Shown: positions 53,988-62,625 of the stretch, one piece after another
Layout: each line of letters begins with the position of its first letter
Numbering within the stretch: position 1 is the first letter of the stretch
Assembly: GCF_003544855.1 (NCBI RefSeq)
Contig: NZ_CP032101.1
Location: 2,294,001 to 2,358,000 of the forward strand
Direction: 5' to 3'
Length of the DNA stretch: 64,000 nt
Source of the DNA: Malaciobacter marinus
GTDB taxonomy: Bacteria; Campylobacterota; Campylobacteria; Campylobacterales; Arcobacteraceae
The notes under the pieces: model-generated
What the model was told of the DNA's origin: nothing
Databases searched by the model: none
The model's input: only the letters and a program-made list of their open reading frames with translations
Translations under genes and position numbers: made by a program

Positions 53988-55142
53988 ATGATGACAAAAC
54001 AACTATTTCCATTAGCCTTAGGTGGACTTGGAATTGGCACAACAGAGTTCGTAATAATGGGGCTTTTACCAGATGTTGCAAATGATATAAATATAACAAT
54101 ACCAGTTGCTGGACATCTAATATCTGCATATGCATTTGGTGTTGTAGTTGGTGCACCAATTTTAGTTGCATTAAGTGCAAAATTTACTCCTAAAAATGTA
54201 CTTATAAGTTTTATGGTTTTATTTACATTTTTTAATTTTCTATCAACTATTGCACCTGATTATAATACTTTAATGATATCAAGATTTTTTAGTGGTTTAC
54301 CCCATGGTGCTTTTTTTGGTGTAGGAACTGTAGTTGCAGCTAAACTTGCAAAAGAAGGAAAAGCAGCTCAAGCAATTGCATCCATGTTCACAGGACTTAC
54401 AGTTGCAAATCTTGCCATGGTACCTCTTGTTACATATATAGGGCACCATTATCATTGGAGATATGCCTTTGGTATCGTTTCTTTAATAGGAATAATTACA
54501 ATAATATCTTTATATAAATATCTTCCAAAACAAAAACATTTAAGAACTGTAACATTAAAAGAGGAATTAGAGTTTTTCAAAACAATAAAAGCTTGGCATA
54601 TTTTACTTATCGTTGCAATTGGTTTTGGAGGGCTATTTGCATGGTTTAGTTATATCGCACCTTTATTAATTCATGTTTCAAATTTTGATGAAGGAAATGT
54701 TTCTTATCTTATGATTGTAGCAGGTGCGGGTATGGTTGTTGGAAATATCTTAGGAGGAAATTTAGCAGATAAGAAAAATCCAATTAAAGTAGCAATATTT
54801 TTATTATCAAGTATGGTAATAGCTTTAAATTTAGTTTTCTTCTTCTCATCAATTCAAATTGTCTCTATAATATTAACATTTATTTGCGGGGCTTTAGCCA
54901 TGTCTATTGGAGCGCCTATTAATATGATTATGTTAAATAGTGCAAAACATTCAGCTATGTTAGGTGCTGCTTTTTTACAAGCTGCTTTTAATGTTGCAAA
55001 TTCACTTGGTGCCTTCTTTGGTGGTATTCCATTATTTTTAGGATTTGATTATAACTACCCAGCTTTAATTGGTGCATTTATGGCTTTAATTGGTGCAATT
55101 TTATGTACGATATTTTTGAAAAAATATAATTTCAAAGGATAA
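53988..55142 (+). CDS. MFS exporter of the DHA1/AraJ type
   Basis: The 384-residue protein has 12 predicted membrane helices and begins QLFPLALGGLGIGTTEFVIM, typical for AraJ/YdhP-like major facilitator exporters; a basic loop KFTPKNV after the second helix and an R-rich motif near SRFFSGLPHGAFFGVG fit the family. The substrate is unknown (sugars or drugs in relatives). It is followed closely by a hydrolase gene, and both may be expressed together from the TATAAT box at 53954. Confidence 0.85.
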   Translation: MMTKQLFPLALGGLGIGTTEFVIMGLLPDVANDINITIPVAGHLISAYAFGVVVGAPILVALSAKFTPKNVLISFMVLFTFFNFLSTIAPDYNTLMISRFFSGLPHGAFFGVGTVVAAKLAKEGKAAQAIASMFTGLTVANLAMVPLVTYIGHHYHWRYAFGIVSLIGIITIISLYKYLPKQKHLRTVTLKEELEFFKTIKAWHILLIVAIGFGGLFAWFSYIAPLLIHVSNFDEGNVSYLMIVAGAGMVVGNILGGNLADKKNPIKVAIFLLSSMVIALNLVFFFSSIQIVSIILTFICGALAMSIGAPINMIMLNSAKHSAMLGAAFLQAAFNVANSLGAFFGGIPLFLGFDYNYPALIGAFMALIGAILCTIFLKKYNFKG

Positions 55143-55145
55143 AAA

Positions 55146-55901
55146 ATCTATCTAAATTATAAAAAAGTAGGCTCAGGAAATAAAGCAATTTTCTTCCTAC
55201 ACGAACTTATGGGAGATTGTAGAAACTATGAAGCAATACTTCCATATTTAAATACAAAAGATTTCACATACTATTTTATTGATTTAAGAGGTTATGGTTT
55301 ATCAAAAGAGTTAAAGGGTGACTATACTTGTGCTGAAGCTTCAAATGATATTAAGAATCTAATCACAAAATTAAACTTAAAAGAAGTAAATTTATTAGCT
55401 CATTCAATGTCTACAATGATAGCTCAAAAAGTAGCCCTAATTGATAATAGAATCAAACAACTAATTTTAATCACACCAATTTCAGCTGCTGGCATAAAAA
55501 TGAAACCACAAGCCCAAGCTAAGCTAATAGAAAAAATGAAAGATAATAAAGAGCTAATTGAGCAAGTAGTACAAAGTGCAAGTAAAAGATACAACCAACA
55601 ATGGAAAGATTATAGAATCAAAATGGGATATACTTCTTCAACTTTAGAAGCTAGAACTGGATATATGAATATGTATTTAACAACTGATTTTATAAATGAA
55701 GTAAAAAATATAAATATACCAATCAAAATAATGCTAGGACACCATGACTTACCAGCTTTTAATAAAAGTACCATCAAAAAACAGTTTGAAAAGTATTATA
55801 ATGATTTTAAGATCATAGAGTGTATGGAAGCAGGACACTACCCAATGATAGAGTGTCCTGTTTATTTTGCTAGTGAAGTAGAGAAGTTTTGTAAAAGTTA
55901 A
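55146..55901 (+). CDS. Alpha/beta hydrolase without a canonical start codon
   Basis: The coding frame clearly extends upstream of the first ATG (55209): codons from 55146 give IYLNYKKVGSGNKAIFFLHE, the first strand and the oxyanion-hole turn (HELMGD) of the alpha/beta hydrolase fold. AAAGGA lies 6 bases before an ATC codon at 55146, where ATG would be expected. The nucleophile elbow is AHSMST (GxSxG altered), the acid is in GHHDLP, and the His in AGHYPMIECP. It follows the MFS stop by 3 bases. It may be translated from AUC, or be inactivated by a start-codon change. The substrate is unknown. Confidence 0.7.
   Translation: MYLNYKKVGSGNKAIFFLHELMGDCRNYEAILPYLNTKDFTYYFIDLRGYGLSKELKGDYTCAEASNDIKNLITKLNLKEVNLLAHSMSTMIAQKVALIDNRIKQLILITPISAAGIKMKPQAQAKLIEKMKDNKELIEQVVQSASKRYNQQWKDYRIKMGYTSSTLEARTGYMNMYLTTDFINEVKNINIPIKIMLGHHDLPAFNKSTIKKQFEKYYNDFKIIECMEAGHYPMIECPVYFASEVEKFCKS
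55831..55860 (+). other. Inverted repeat near the 3' end of the hydrolase gene
   Basis: Perfect 9-base arms (CAGGACACT / AGTGTCCTG) with a 12-base loop lie about 40 bases before the stop, followed by TTTATTTTG. It may act as a terminator or be coincidental, as it lies in coding sequence. The hydrolase and the FkbM-type gene overlap by 4 bases with no spacer. Confidence 0.35.
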
Positions 55902-56980
55902 TTTTTAATTGGTATAAAATACATAACCGTTTCAAAAATACCTTCCATATAATGTCTTAGATAAATTTTATAATTTGGATTGATATCTAGTACAATTTGA
56001 GGAATTTTATACCAATCTTGTGCTTTATGATATATACAAATAGCAAGGATTGCTTGGTTTTCTTTTATTGTATTTTTTGCTCCAATTAAAGCATCTTGTT
56101 CTGCACCTTCTATATCTAGCTTTATAAAATCAACTTTTTCATTTATCAAATTATCTATTGTATTTATATTTGATGCTTGATAATCATGTGCACAGTTATT
56201 TTGTAGTTGTTGATTTGTCATATTTTCTATTTTTTTATTTCCTAATCCACAATTTATAAACTCAATATTTTCATATTTAGAAAAATTCTTTTTTGCTATA
56301 TTTATATGCAAATTATTTGGTTCAATACAATATATCTTTTTAAAATCAGGGAAATTACTTATAATTTGAGGAATAGTATCACCCACATATGAACCACCAT
56401 CAAGAAAAACTATATCTTTGATATTTGGTACTAACTCTTTATCAAAGTATTGTTCTTTGTGATTATTTGTAAATCCTTGCATAAAATCAAAATCAAAACT
56501 TATCTTAAAATTTATTACTTTTGTAAAAATCTCTTTTGACTTTTCATCACAAAGTAGATTGTAAACTTTTTCATACTCTATTTTATTATTTTTGAAATCA
56601 TCCTCAAAGTCAGTTATAAAAGGTGGTTTTGCTAAGAGTTCTTTTTCTATTTTACTATATTTATAAAAGCTAAGATAATTTATATTTTCAAAACCTTTTT
56701 TATCAAGTACACTTTTTACTTCTAAAGGACTTCCTGTTGATACAGATAGAATAAGTGCATCTTTTGGTACCTCATCAATTTTATAAATTGATTTTTTTCT
56801 TGAACTTTGCACCCTTGTAAAATCATCAATTATTCCATCAATTTGTACATGTTTTTGAATAGATTTTGTATATTTATTAATTCCAAGAATAAATTTCTTT
56901 TTAGTAAAAGAGTAAAGAAACTCTTCTACAAGCTCTTTATCTTTTTTATTTATGTAAGTTTCATCAATAAGATTTAGCAT
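55898..56980 (-). CDS. FkbM-family methyltransferase
   Basis: The 360-residue protein has an N-terminal region (about 1-180) without a clear match and a C-terminal SAM-dependent methyltransferase with VFLDGGSYVGDTIPQI, IYCIEPNNLHINIAKKNF and the FkbM hallmark VDFIKLDIEGAEQDALIGA. Relatives methylate sugars or small molecules. It starts 7 bases after the DUF234 gene on the same strand and converges on the hydrolase gene. The target is unknown. Confidence 0.82.
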   Translation of the reverse strand: MLNLIDETYINKKDKELVEEFLYSFTKKKFILGINKYTKSIQKHVQIDGIIDDFTRVQSSRKKSIYKIDEVPKDALILSVSTGSPLEVKSVLDKKGFENINYLSFYKYSKIEKELLAKPPFITDFEDDFKNNKIEYEKVYNLLCDEKSKEIFTKVINFKISFDFDFMQGFTNNHKEQYFDKELVPNIKDIVFLDGGSYVGDTIPQIISNFPDFKKIYCIEPNNLHINIAKKNFSKYENIEFINCGLGNKKIENMTNQQLQNNCAHDYQASNINTIDNLINEKVDFIKLDIEGAEQDALIGAKNTIKENQAILAICIYHKAQDWYKIPQIVLDINPNYKIYLRHYMEGIFETVMYFIPIKN

Positions 56981-56987
56981 GAATAAA

Positions 56988-57800
56988 TTAAAGTATTAGT
57001 GCTTTTAAACTCTTAACTGTATATAGTTTTAAAGCATTCCCTTTTTCAGCTTTTAGTTCATTTGAAAATCCACTTTTTGAAAATAGTACTGTACAATCAG
57101 GTACAATTTCTAATTTTTCACAAATTGCATGCAATCTATTTAGTTCATTTTTCTTAACTTTTGTATTTGTATATTTACAGCTTCCAATTAAGATTTTTCC
57201 ACTTTTTGTTTTGGCAATTAAATCTAAATCATTTTTATCTTCATCCCAATATCTTCCGATTTTTTCAATCTCATCATCAGCAAAAGCACTTTTAATAAAC
57301 TCATGACTTAATTGTTCAAATATTAAGTGCATAAACTCTAATTGATAGTTATTAAATCTTTCAAAACTCTCATCATACTCTTCTCTAGCTATTCCTCTAT
57401 ACAAAGGAGATACAAAAGCAAACCAAAATCTTAAAAATGGTGTTGTGAATAGTAGTTTATTTAATTTTTCATTTCTTATTTTTTCACTTTGTACAAAATC
57501 AACAGGTGTCTCTTTTGTTAATATTCCCAAATGAGCTAAGTTTGAAATTGTTTCTATTCCCTCATCATAGTCAACATCAGCTCTTTTAAATGCTGTTGTT
57601 GTTCTTCTATCTCCAAGTGCAAGCCCTGTTAATATTTTATGATAAGGAGCATTATTTTGAGTTAGTTTTTCTATACTCTCTTGAATCTCATAATACTCAT
57701 CTAAAATATGCCTTATGATAAGTGTTCTAAGAGGTTTTGATGTATCAATTTTAACATCTAATCCACCAAAAACAGCAAAGTAATTTACCGCTGTTTGCAT
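56988..57800 (-). CDS. DUF234-type protein, possible nuclease-fold domain
   Basis: The 270-residue reading has a helical DNA-binding-like region (about 15-110) and a C-terminal segment DLDLIAKTKSGKILIGSCKY (about 192-211) as in DUF234 proteins, where the D...(E/S)CK pattern recalls a PD-(D/E)XK nuclease fold. The full-length ATPase fusion found in some relatives is absent. The ATG at 57800 has no ribosome site, and coding sequence seems to continue upstream to 57869 (ILNDKTLIEQFKIFCEKNKP); AAAAGG there precedes an ATT codon. I keep the ATG coordinate as the conservative one. Function is unproven. Confidence 0.65.
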   Translation of the reverse strand: MQTAVNYFAVFGGLDVKIDTSKPLRTLIIRHILDEYYEIQESIEKLTQNNAPYHKILTGLALGDRRTTTAFKRADVDYDEGIETISNLAHLGILTKETPVDFVQSEKIRNEKLNKLLFTTPFLRFWFAFVSPLYRGIAREEYDESFERFNNYQLEFMHLIFEQLSHEFIKSAFADDEIEKIGRYWDEDKNDLDLIAKTKSGKILIGSCKYTNTKVKKNELNRLHAICEKLEIVPDCTVLFSKSGFSNELKAEKGNALKLYTVKSLKALIL

Positions 57801-57898
57801 ATCTTTTGGTTTATTCTTTTCACAAAATATCTTAAATTGTTCTATTAATGTTTTATCATTTAGTATAATAGTAAAGCCTTTTATATTTTATTTTTGTA

Positions 57899-57904
57899 AT
57901 TATA
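57899..57904 (-). promoter_or_regulatory. -10 box before the DUF234 gene
   Basis: Reverse strand ATGTTATAATTAC contains TATAAT and places the transcript start near 57891, upstream of the in-frame ATT codon and AAAAGG site discussed for the DUF234 gene. The 143-base spacer shows no terminator hairpin for the ABC gene. Confidence 0.5.
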
Positions 57905-57943
57905 ACATAAAAGGTAACTATCTTTTAATGTGATATTATTTTT

Positions 57944-59680
57944 CTATGATTTTATAACTTGCCATGTTAAACTTTTCTCTTGGTAAGCTAACATATCTTT
58001 AAATAAACCATCACTTTTTGATAAAAGCTCAAAACTACCTTTTTGTGCAATTTTCTTATCATTTATTACATAAATATTTTTAATTCCTTTTAACATCTTT
58101 AGTTTATGAGCTATCATGATAACTGTTTTATTTTTTGTAAGTTTATAAATTGATTCTTGTACAAAATACTCATTTATACTATCAAGAGAAGATGTTGGTT
58201 CATCTAAAAGTAAAATTGGTGCATCTTTTAAAAAAGCTCTTGCAATACTAATTCTTTGTTTCTCTCCACCACTTAATTTTGTACCTCCCTCTCCTACTTT
58301 TGTATCAAAACCATTCTCTAGCTTTTCGATAAACTCTAAACAATTTGCCTTTTTACAAGCTTCTATAATCTGATTTTTTGAAGCATTTATTTTTGCTATT
58401 TGTATATTATTATAAATAGTATCATCAAACAAATATACATCTTGAAAAACTTGACTTATATTTAAGTAAAGCTCTTCTATTGGAATATCTTTTATATTTA
58501 CTCCTGCTAATTTAATCTCTCCACTTTTTACTTCCCAAAATCTTGCTATTAGACTTAAAATTGTAGTTTTTCCTTCTCCGCTTAAACCAACTAAAACACT
58601 AATATCATTTGATGGAAAAGTTAAGTTAATCTCTTTTAAAAGCTCCTTGTTATCATATGAAAAACTTACATTTTCAAATTTTATCTCACTGTTTTTTAAT
58701 TTTTTAAAAGAAGGAATTCTTTTTATAGTTTTAAGTTCTAAAATTTCTTTAATCCTAATAATTGCATTATTCATATATTTTAACTCTAAAAAATCTACTA
58801 AAAAGACTTTTATTGGTTCAAATAATCTATATCCTATTATTAAAAAAGCCACAAGAAAAGTTAAGTTTAAACTATTATCATTAAAATAGTTTAATGCATA
58901 AAATACCATAAACAAAAATCCCAATTCACAAAAAACAAATGATAATAAAATCAATGGCCCTGGAAACATCTCTAATTTAAATGATTTTAATTTAAAATCA
59001 TACAAGACTTTTTCTAATAACTTATATTTTTTGTCAATATAATTAAAACTTTTTAAATATTTCATTCCTTCACAATACTCTAAAAACTGCTTTGACATCT
59101 CTTCTTTTGCTTCAATATGTTTTTTTCCAAAATAAACAACAATTAAGTTTGCAAAATATATAAAAGGTACAATACACAAGATTCCTAAAGTTAAAACAAA
59201 AGCTAATCTATAATCTAAAAAAGCTAAAAACAAAAGTATAAAAAAAACAGAAAAAATTCCTGTTATGGTACTTGGTATGCTATGGGAAAAAAAATTCTCA
59301 AAAATTCTAATATCTTGCAATAAGCAAGAAGAATAATAAGAACTATGTTTTTTATTTAATATACCTAATGGCAACTCATATATATGAGTTCCTAATCTCA
59401 TTCTTAACTCTTTAGAGATTGAATAAGTAAGTTTAGAACCTCTTTTATATGTAATTTTTGAGATAAAAAGTTGTAATAATAAAAAAAAAGTTAATAAGCC
59501 TACTAAAGAGTAAACAAAAACTCTATTAGGTTCTTTTTTAAGAAGCTCCCATAAAATAGCTACTAAAACTCCACTTGAAGAAGATATTAAAAAAGAGTGA
59601 ATCATATGAAAAGCGACCACTTTATAAAACTCTTGTTTAAAATTACCTATTATAAAAAGTATATTTTTAATAAAACTCAT
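57944..59680 (-). CDS. Exporter-fold ABC protein (YbtQ/IrtB-like), siderophore uptake candidate
   Basis: The 578-residue fused permease-ATPase has six membrane helices (about 20-300) and an ATPase domain with Walker A GLSGEGKTT, signature LSGGEKQRISIAR, Walker B ILLLDEPTS and H-loop IAHKL. It overlaps the second ABC gene (ATGA junction), so the two likely form a heterodimer. Together with the MFS and TonB receptor genes the set resembles yersiniabactin YbtP/YbtQ/YbtX and IrtAB, exporter-fold proteins that import iron-siderophores. Direction of transport is inferred from neighbours only. Confidence 0.85.
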   Translation of the reverse strand: MSFIKNILFIIGNFKQEFYKVVAFHMIHSFLISSSSGVLVAILWELLKKEPNRVFVYSLVGLLTFFLLLQLFISKITYKRGSKLTYSISKELRMRLGTHIYELPLGILNKKHSSYYSSCLLQDIRIFENFFSHSIPSTITGIFSVFFILLFLAFLDYRLAFVLTLGILCIVPFIYFANLIVVYFGKKHIEAKEEMSKQFLEYCEGMKYLKSFNYIDKKYKLLEKVLYDFKLKSFKLEMFPGPLILLSFVFCELGFLFMVFYALNYFNDNSLNLTFLVAFLIIGYRLFEPIKVFLVDFLELKYMNNAIIRIKEILELKTIKRIPSFKKLKNSEIKFENVSFSYDNKELLKEINLTFPSNDISVLVGLSGEGKTTILSLIARFWEVKSGEIKLAGVNIKDIPIEELYLNISQVFQDVYLFDDTIYNNIQIAKINASKNQIIEACKKANCLEFIEKLENGFDTKVGEGGTKLSGGEKQRISIARAFLKDAPILLLDEPTSSLDSINEYFVQESIYKLTKNKTVIMIAHKLKMLKGIKNIYVINDKKIAQKGSFELLSKSDGLFKDMLAYQEKSLTWQVIKS

Positions 59681-61434
59681 TTATCACTTCCTTTTAACTC
59701 AAACTCTTTACTATTTATATAATTATTCCACATAAATTTATAAGTATCACAAACTTCTAATAACTCTTCATGTTTTCCAATACTTTGTATTTTACCTTCA
59801 TTAAAAACTACTATTTTATGTACATTTTGAATAGTTGAAAGTCTATGTGCAATCATAATTACTGTTTTATTTTTAATAACTTCACTTAATGCTTTTTGAA
59901 TTTCATACTCATTTTTTGCATCGGAAAAAGAAGTTGCTTCATCTAAAATGACAATAGGTGAATCTTTTAGAACAACTCTTGCTAACTGTATTCGTTGTAT
60001 TTGTCCTCCACTTAAACAGACTTCTTTAGAGTAGACAGTTTCATAAGTATTTTCTAATTTAGAGATAAAATCATGGGCTTGTGCAATTCTAGAAGCACTT
60101 ATAACTTCTTCTAAAGATACATCTTTACCCATTGCAATATTTTCAAATATAGTACTATTGAACATAAAGTTATCTTGAAAAACAAAAGAAACTTTATCAA
60201 TTAAAGAAGAGTAACTAACGCTTTTTATATCAACTCCTCCAATTGAAATATAACCTTTTTGAGGATCATAAAACCTTGCTAATAGTTCTGCACAAGTAGT
60301 TTTTCCAGCTCCACTTAATCCAACAAATGCAGTTATTTCACCTTGATTAAGTTTTAAATTTATGTTTTTAAGAACCTCTTTTTTACCATATGCAAAACTT
60401 ACATTATTATATTCAATCTCATAGTTTTTAAAATTTGCTTTTTTATTATTAAGTATTAATTTCTCTTTCTCTTCTAAAATATTATCAATTTCATTCACAG
60501 CTTCATAAGTTATAAATATGCTATTTGCTAAAGTTGAAATTGCTAATACAGGTTTTAAATAAGCAACCCCTAAAATTAAAAAAAGTAACAAAGTAGCAAA
60601 ATTTATCTCTTTTTGAAAATAAAAATATACACCAAAAGCTAAAATAGGAAGAAGTGAATTACTAATAAATGAAACTATAATTGCGTAAAATCCACTATTC
60701 TTTTCAATATACTCTTTTACACAAGAAGTATGTTCTTCAACTGTGTTTTTATAGTTTTTAAATCTATTTGCATCTTGATTAAAAATTTTCATTAAAGCAA
60801 TTGAACGAATATATTCAACAATAACACTATCCATTTTTTTTGTACTTTTAGAGTATTGTTTAGTTATTTCTTGCAAAGCTTTTGTTTTAAATAACACAAG
60901 AAGCCAAAGAAAAAAAACTATAAGAGGAATTAAACTTGCAATAGCTAATATATAATCTATAATAAACATATATATTAAAATAATAATTGGCATTATAGAA
61001 GCTTTTATTATATCTATTAAATTATGTGCAATAAACTTCTCTATTTTTTCAATATCATCAACTAATATTTTTTTCAACTCTCCTGTTGCCCTATTTTGTA
61101 AATAACCTATTGACAAGCTTGCAAGTTTTTTTGCTATTAAAACTCTAAAATTATATAGAATTTCAAATGCTGCCATATGTGAAAATATAAGTGCAATATA
61201 TAAACATAAATATGATATTACAACTGTAATTATTGTATAAAATACATAGGTTTTTAATAATTTAATATCCAAGTCATTACTTGTAGTTTGATTTAAAATT
61301 TCATAACTTAAAATATAAGGGGCCAAAGTCAATATTGCATGTAAAACTGCAAAAAGACAAGCTATAAAAAGTAAATATTTTTTAGCTTTTGCTATTTGAA
61401 GAAGTCTTAATAATTGAACTTTTTTAGTTTTCAT
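59677..61434 (-). CDS. Exporter-fold ABC protein (YbtP/IrtA-like), siderophore uptake candidate
   Basis: The protein has six membrane helices (about 15-310) and an ATPase domain with Walker A GLSGAGKTT, signature LSGGQIQRIQLAR, Walker B IVILDEATS and IAHRLST. An ATG at 61455 is possible, but the one at 61434 has GGAG eight bases upstream and starts MKTKKVQLLRL, so it is chosen; it overlaps the MFS gene end by 11 bases. It pairs with the downstream ABC gene (4-base overlap). A role in siderophore import is inferred from the TonB receptor and MFS neighbours. Confidence 0.85.
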   Translation of the reverse strand: MKTKKVQLLRLLQIAKAKKYLLFIACLFAVLHAILTLAPYILSYEILNQTTSNDLDIKLLKTYVFYTIITVVISYLCLYIALIFSHMAAFEILYNFRVLIAKKLASLSIGYLQNRATGELKKILVDDIEKIEKFIAHNLIDIIKASIMPIIILIYMFIIDYILAIASLIPLIVFFLWLLVLFKTKALQEITKQYSKSTKKMDSVIVEYIRSIALMKIFNQDANRFKNYKNTVEEHTSCVKEYIEKNSGFYAIIVSFISNSLLPILAFGVYFYFQKEINFATLLLFLILGVAYLKPVLAISTLANSIFITYEAVNEIDNILEEKEKLILNNKKANFKNYEIEYNNVSFAYGKKEVLKNINLKLNQGEITAFVGLSGAGKTTCAELLARFYDPQKGYISIGGVDIKSVSYSSLIDKVSFVFQDNFMFNSTIFENIAMGKDVSLEEVISASRIAQAHDFISKLENTYETVYSKEVCLSGGQIQRIQLARVVLKDSPIVILDEATSFSDAKNEYEIQKALSEVIKNKTVIMIAHRLSTIQNVHKIVVFNEGKIQSIGKHEELLEVCDTYKFMWNNYINSKEFELKGSDK

Positions 61435-62614
61435 TTTTAAATCTCCAAATTGCATAAAAATATGAAAACAAATAAATACAAGCTAAACAAATAAAAGCTA
61501 TTTTAAAGCCATACATAGAACTTATAGATAAAAATATTTTTGTAAAAACAAGTGATACAAAAAGCATCAATCCATGTTGAATATTTACTTGTGTTCCTGC
61601 AAACTCTCTTGAGCTATTTTCCATGATAAAAGTATAGTATAAAGTCATAAATAGACCTAAACAAAAGTAATTATATGAAAGGAATAGTGTTGTTAAAATA
61701 TGGTTATTTACAAATAATTCTAAATTTATCATAACAATAATATCAAATAAAATCAAAGTCGATATCAAAAAATAACTTTTATATTTTCCTAAAAATCCCA
61801 TGATATATCCAGATAAAAAAGCTGCAAAAATACCAAAAAATGAACCAATAATATTTTGAGAAATAGCTATTTGTATTAAAGTCCATTCATTTTTAATCAA
61901 TAGTTGTTGAATTAAAGAAAAACTTCCCTCAACTACAAAATATGCAGGAGTCATAATAATAAGAAGTTTTAAAACTTTCTTATTTCCTAAAAAACCAAGT
62001 ATTTTAAAATAACTTACTCTTTCAGGTTTAATATCATTAATCTTTTCTTTATAAAAAAGCAACAAAAGTGTTGGAGATATAACAAAAACACTCAAAATTG
62101 AAAGTGTAACTTTCCACGTATAAACTTCATAAGAATATAAAGGTAAACAAAGTCCAATAAATGAACCTAAAAAAGTTCCAGCTGTTTGCATTGAGTTTGC
62201 ATATTGTAACTGCTCTTTTTTTATACTATTTACAACTAATCCATCTACACATATATCTTGAGTAGAAGAGAAAAAGTTAATAAAAAGTATCAAAATAAGT
62301 GATACTGTAAAAGAAGATGTTATTGGATAAAAACTACAAATGAACATACTTAATGATAAAAGTATTTGAACTACTATTAACCAAGAACGATAATGTCCTT
62401 TTAAAAAGCTAATTTTATTTTTATCTATAAAAGGTGCCCATAAAAACTTTATTACCCAGATAAGTCCTAACATATAAATAGTTCCAATAGTTTCCATTGA
62501 TACACCATTTGTTGCAAGTATTGCAGGAATTGCACCAAAGAAAAATCCTAAAGGAATAAATTGCGTGGTATATAACACCAATAAAAAACTAGATTTCTTA
62601 GAAAAAATATACAT
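61424..62614 (-). CDS. MFS permease of the AmpG/RhtX/YbtX type
   Basis: The 396-residue protein has about 12 membrane helices and begins with YTTQFIPLGFFFGAIPAILATNG and GLIWVIKFLWAPFIDKNKIS, like AmpG and the siderophore permeases RhtX/FptX and YbtX. The later STQDICVDGLVVNS is also AmpG/RhtX-like. It lies between a TonB receptor and an ABC pair, so transport of an iron-siderophore is more likely than of muropeptides. It starts 11 bases after the receptor gene. Confidence 0.8.
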   Translation of the reverse strand: MYIFSKKSSFLLVLYTTQFIPLGFFFGAIPAILATNGVSMETIGTIYMLGLIWVIKFLWAPFIDKNKISFLKGHYRSWLIVVQILLSLSMFICSFYPITSSFTVSLILILFINFFSSTQDICVDGLVVNSIKKEQLQYANSMQTAGTFLGSFIGLCLPLYSYEVYTWKVTLSILSVFVISPTLLLLFYKEKINDIKPERVSYFKILGFLGNKKVLKLLIIMTPAYFVVEGSFSLIQQLLIKNEWTLIQIAISQNIIGSFFGIFAAFLSGYIMGFLGKYKSYFLISTLILFDIIVMINLELFVNNHILTTLFLSYNYFCLGLFMTLYYTFIMENSSREFAGTQVNIQHGLMLFVSLVFTKIFLSISSMYGFKIAFICLACIYLFSYFYAIWRFKNEN

Positions 62615-62625
62615 AAGCTTCTCTA

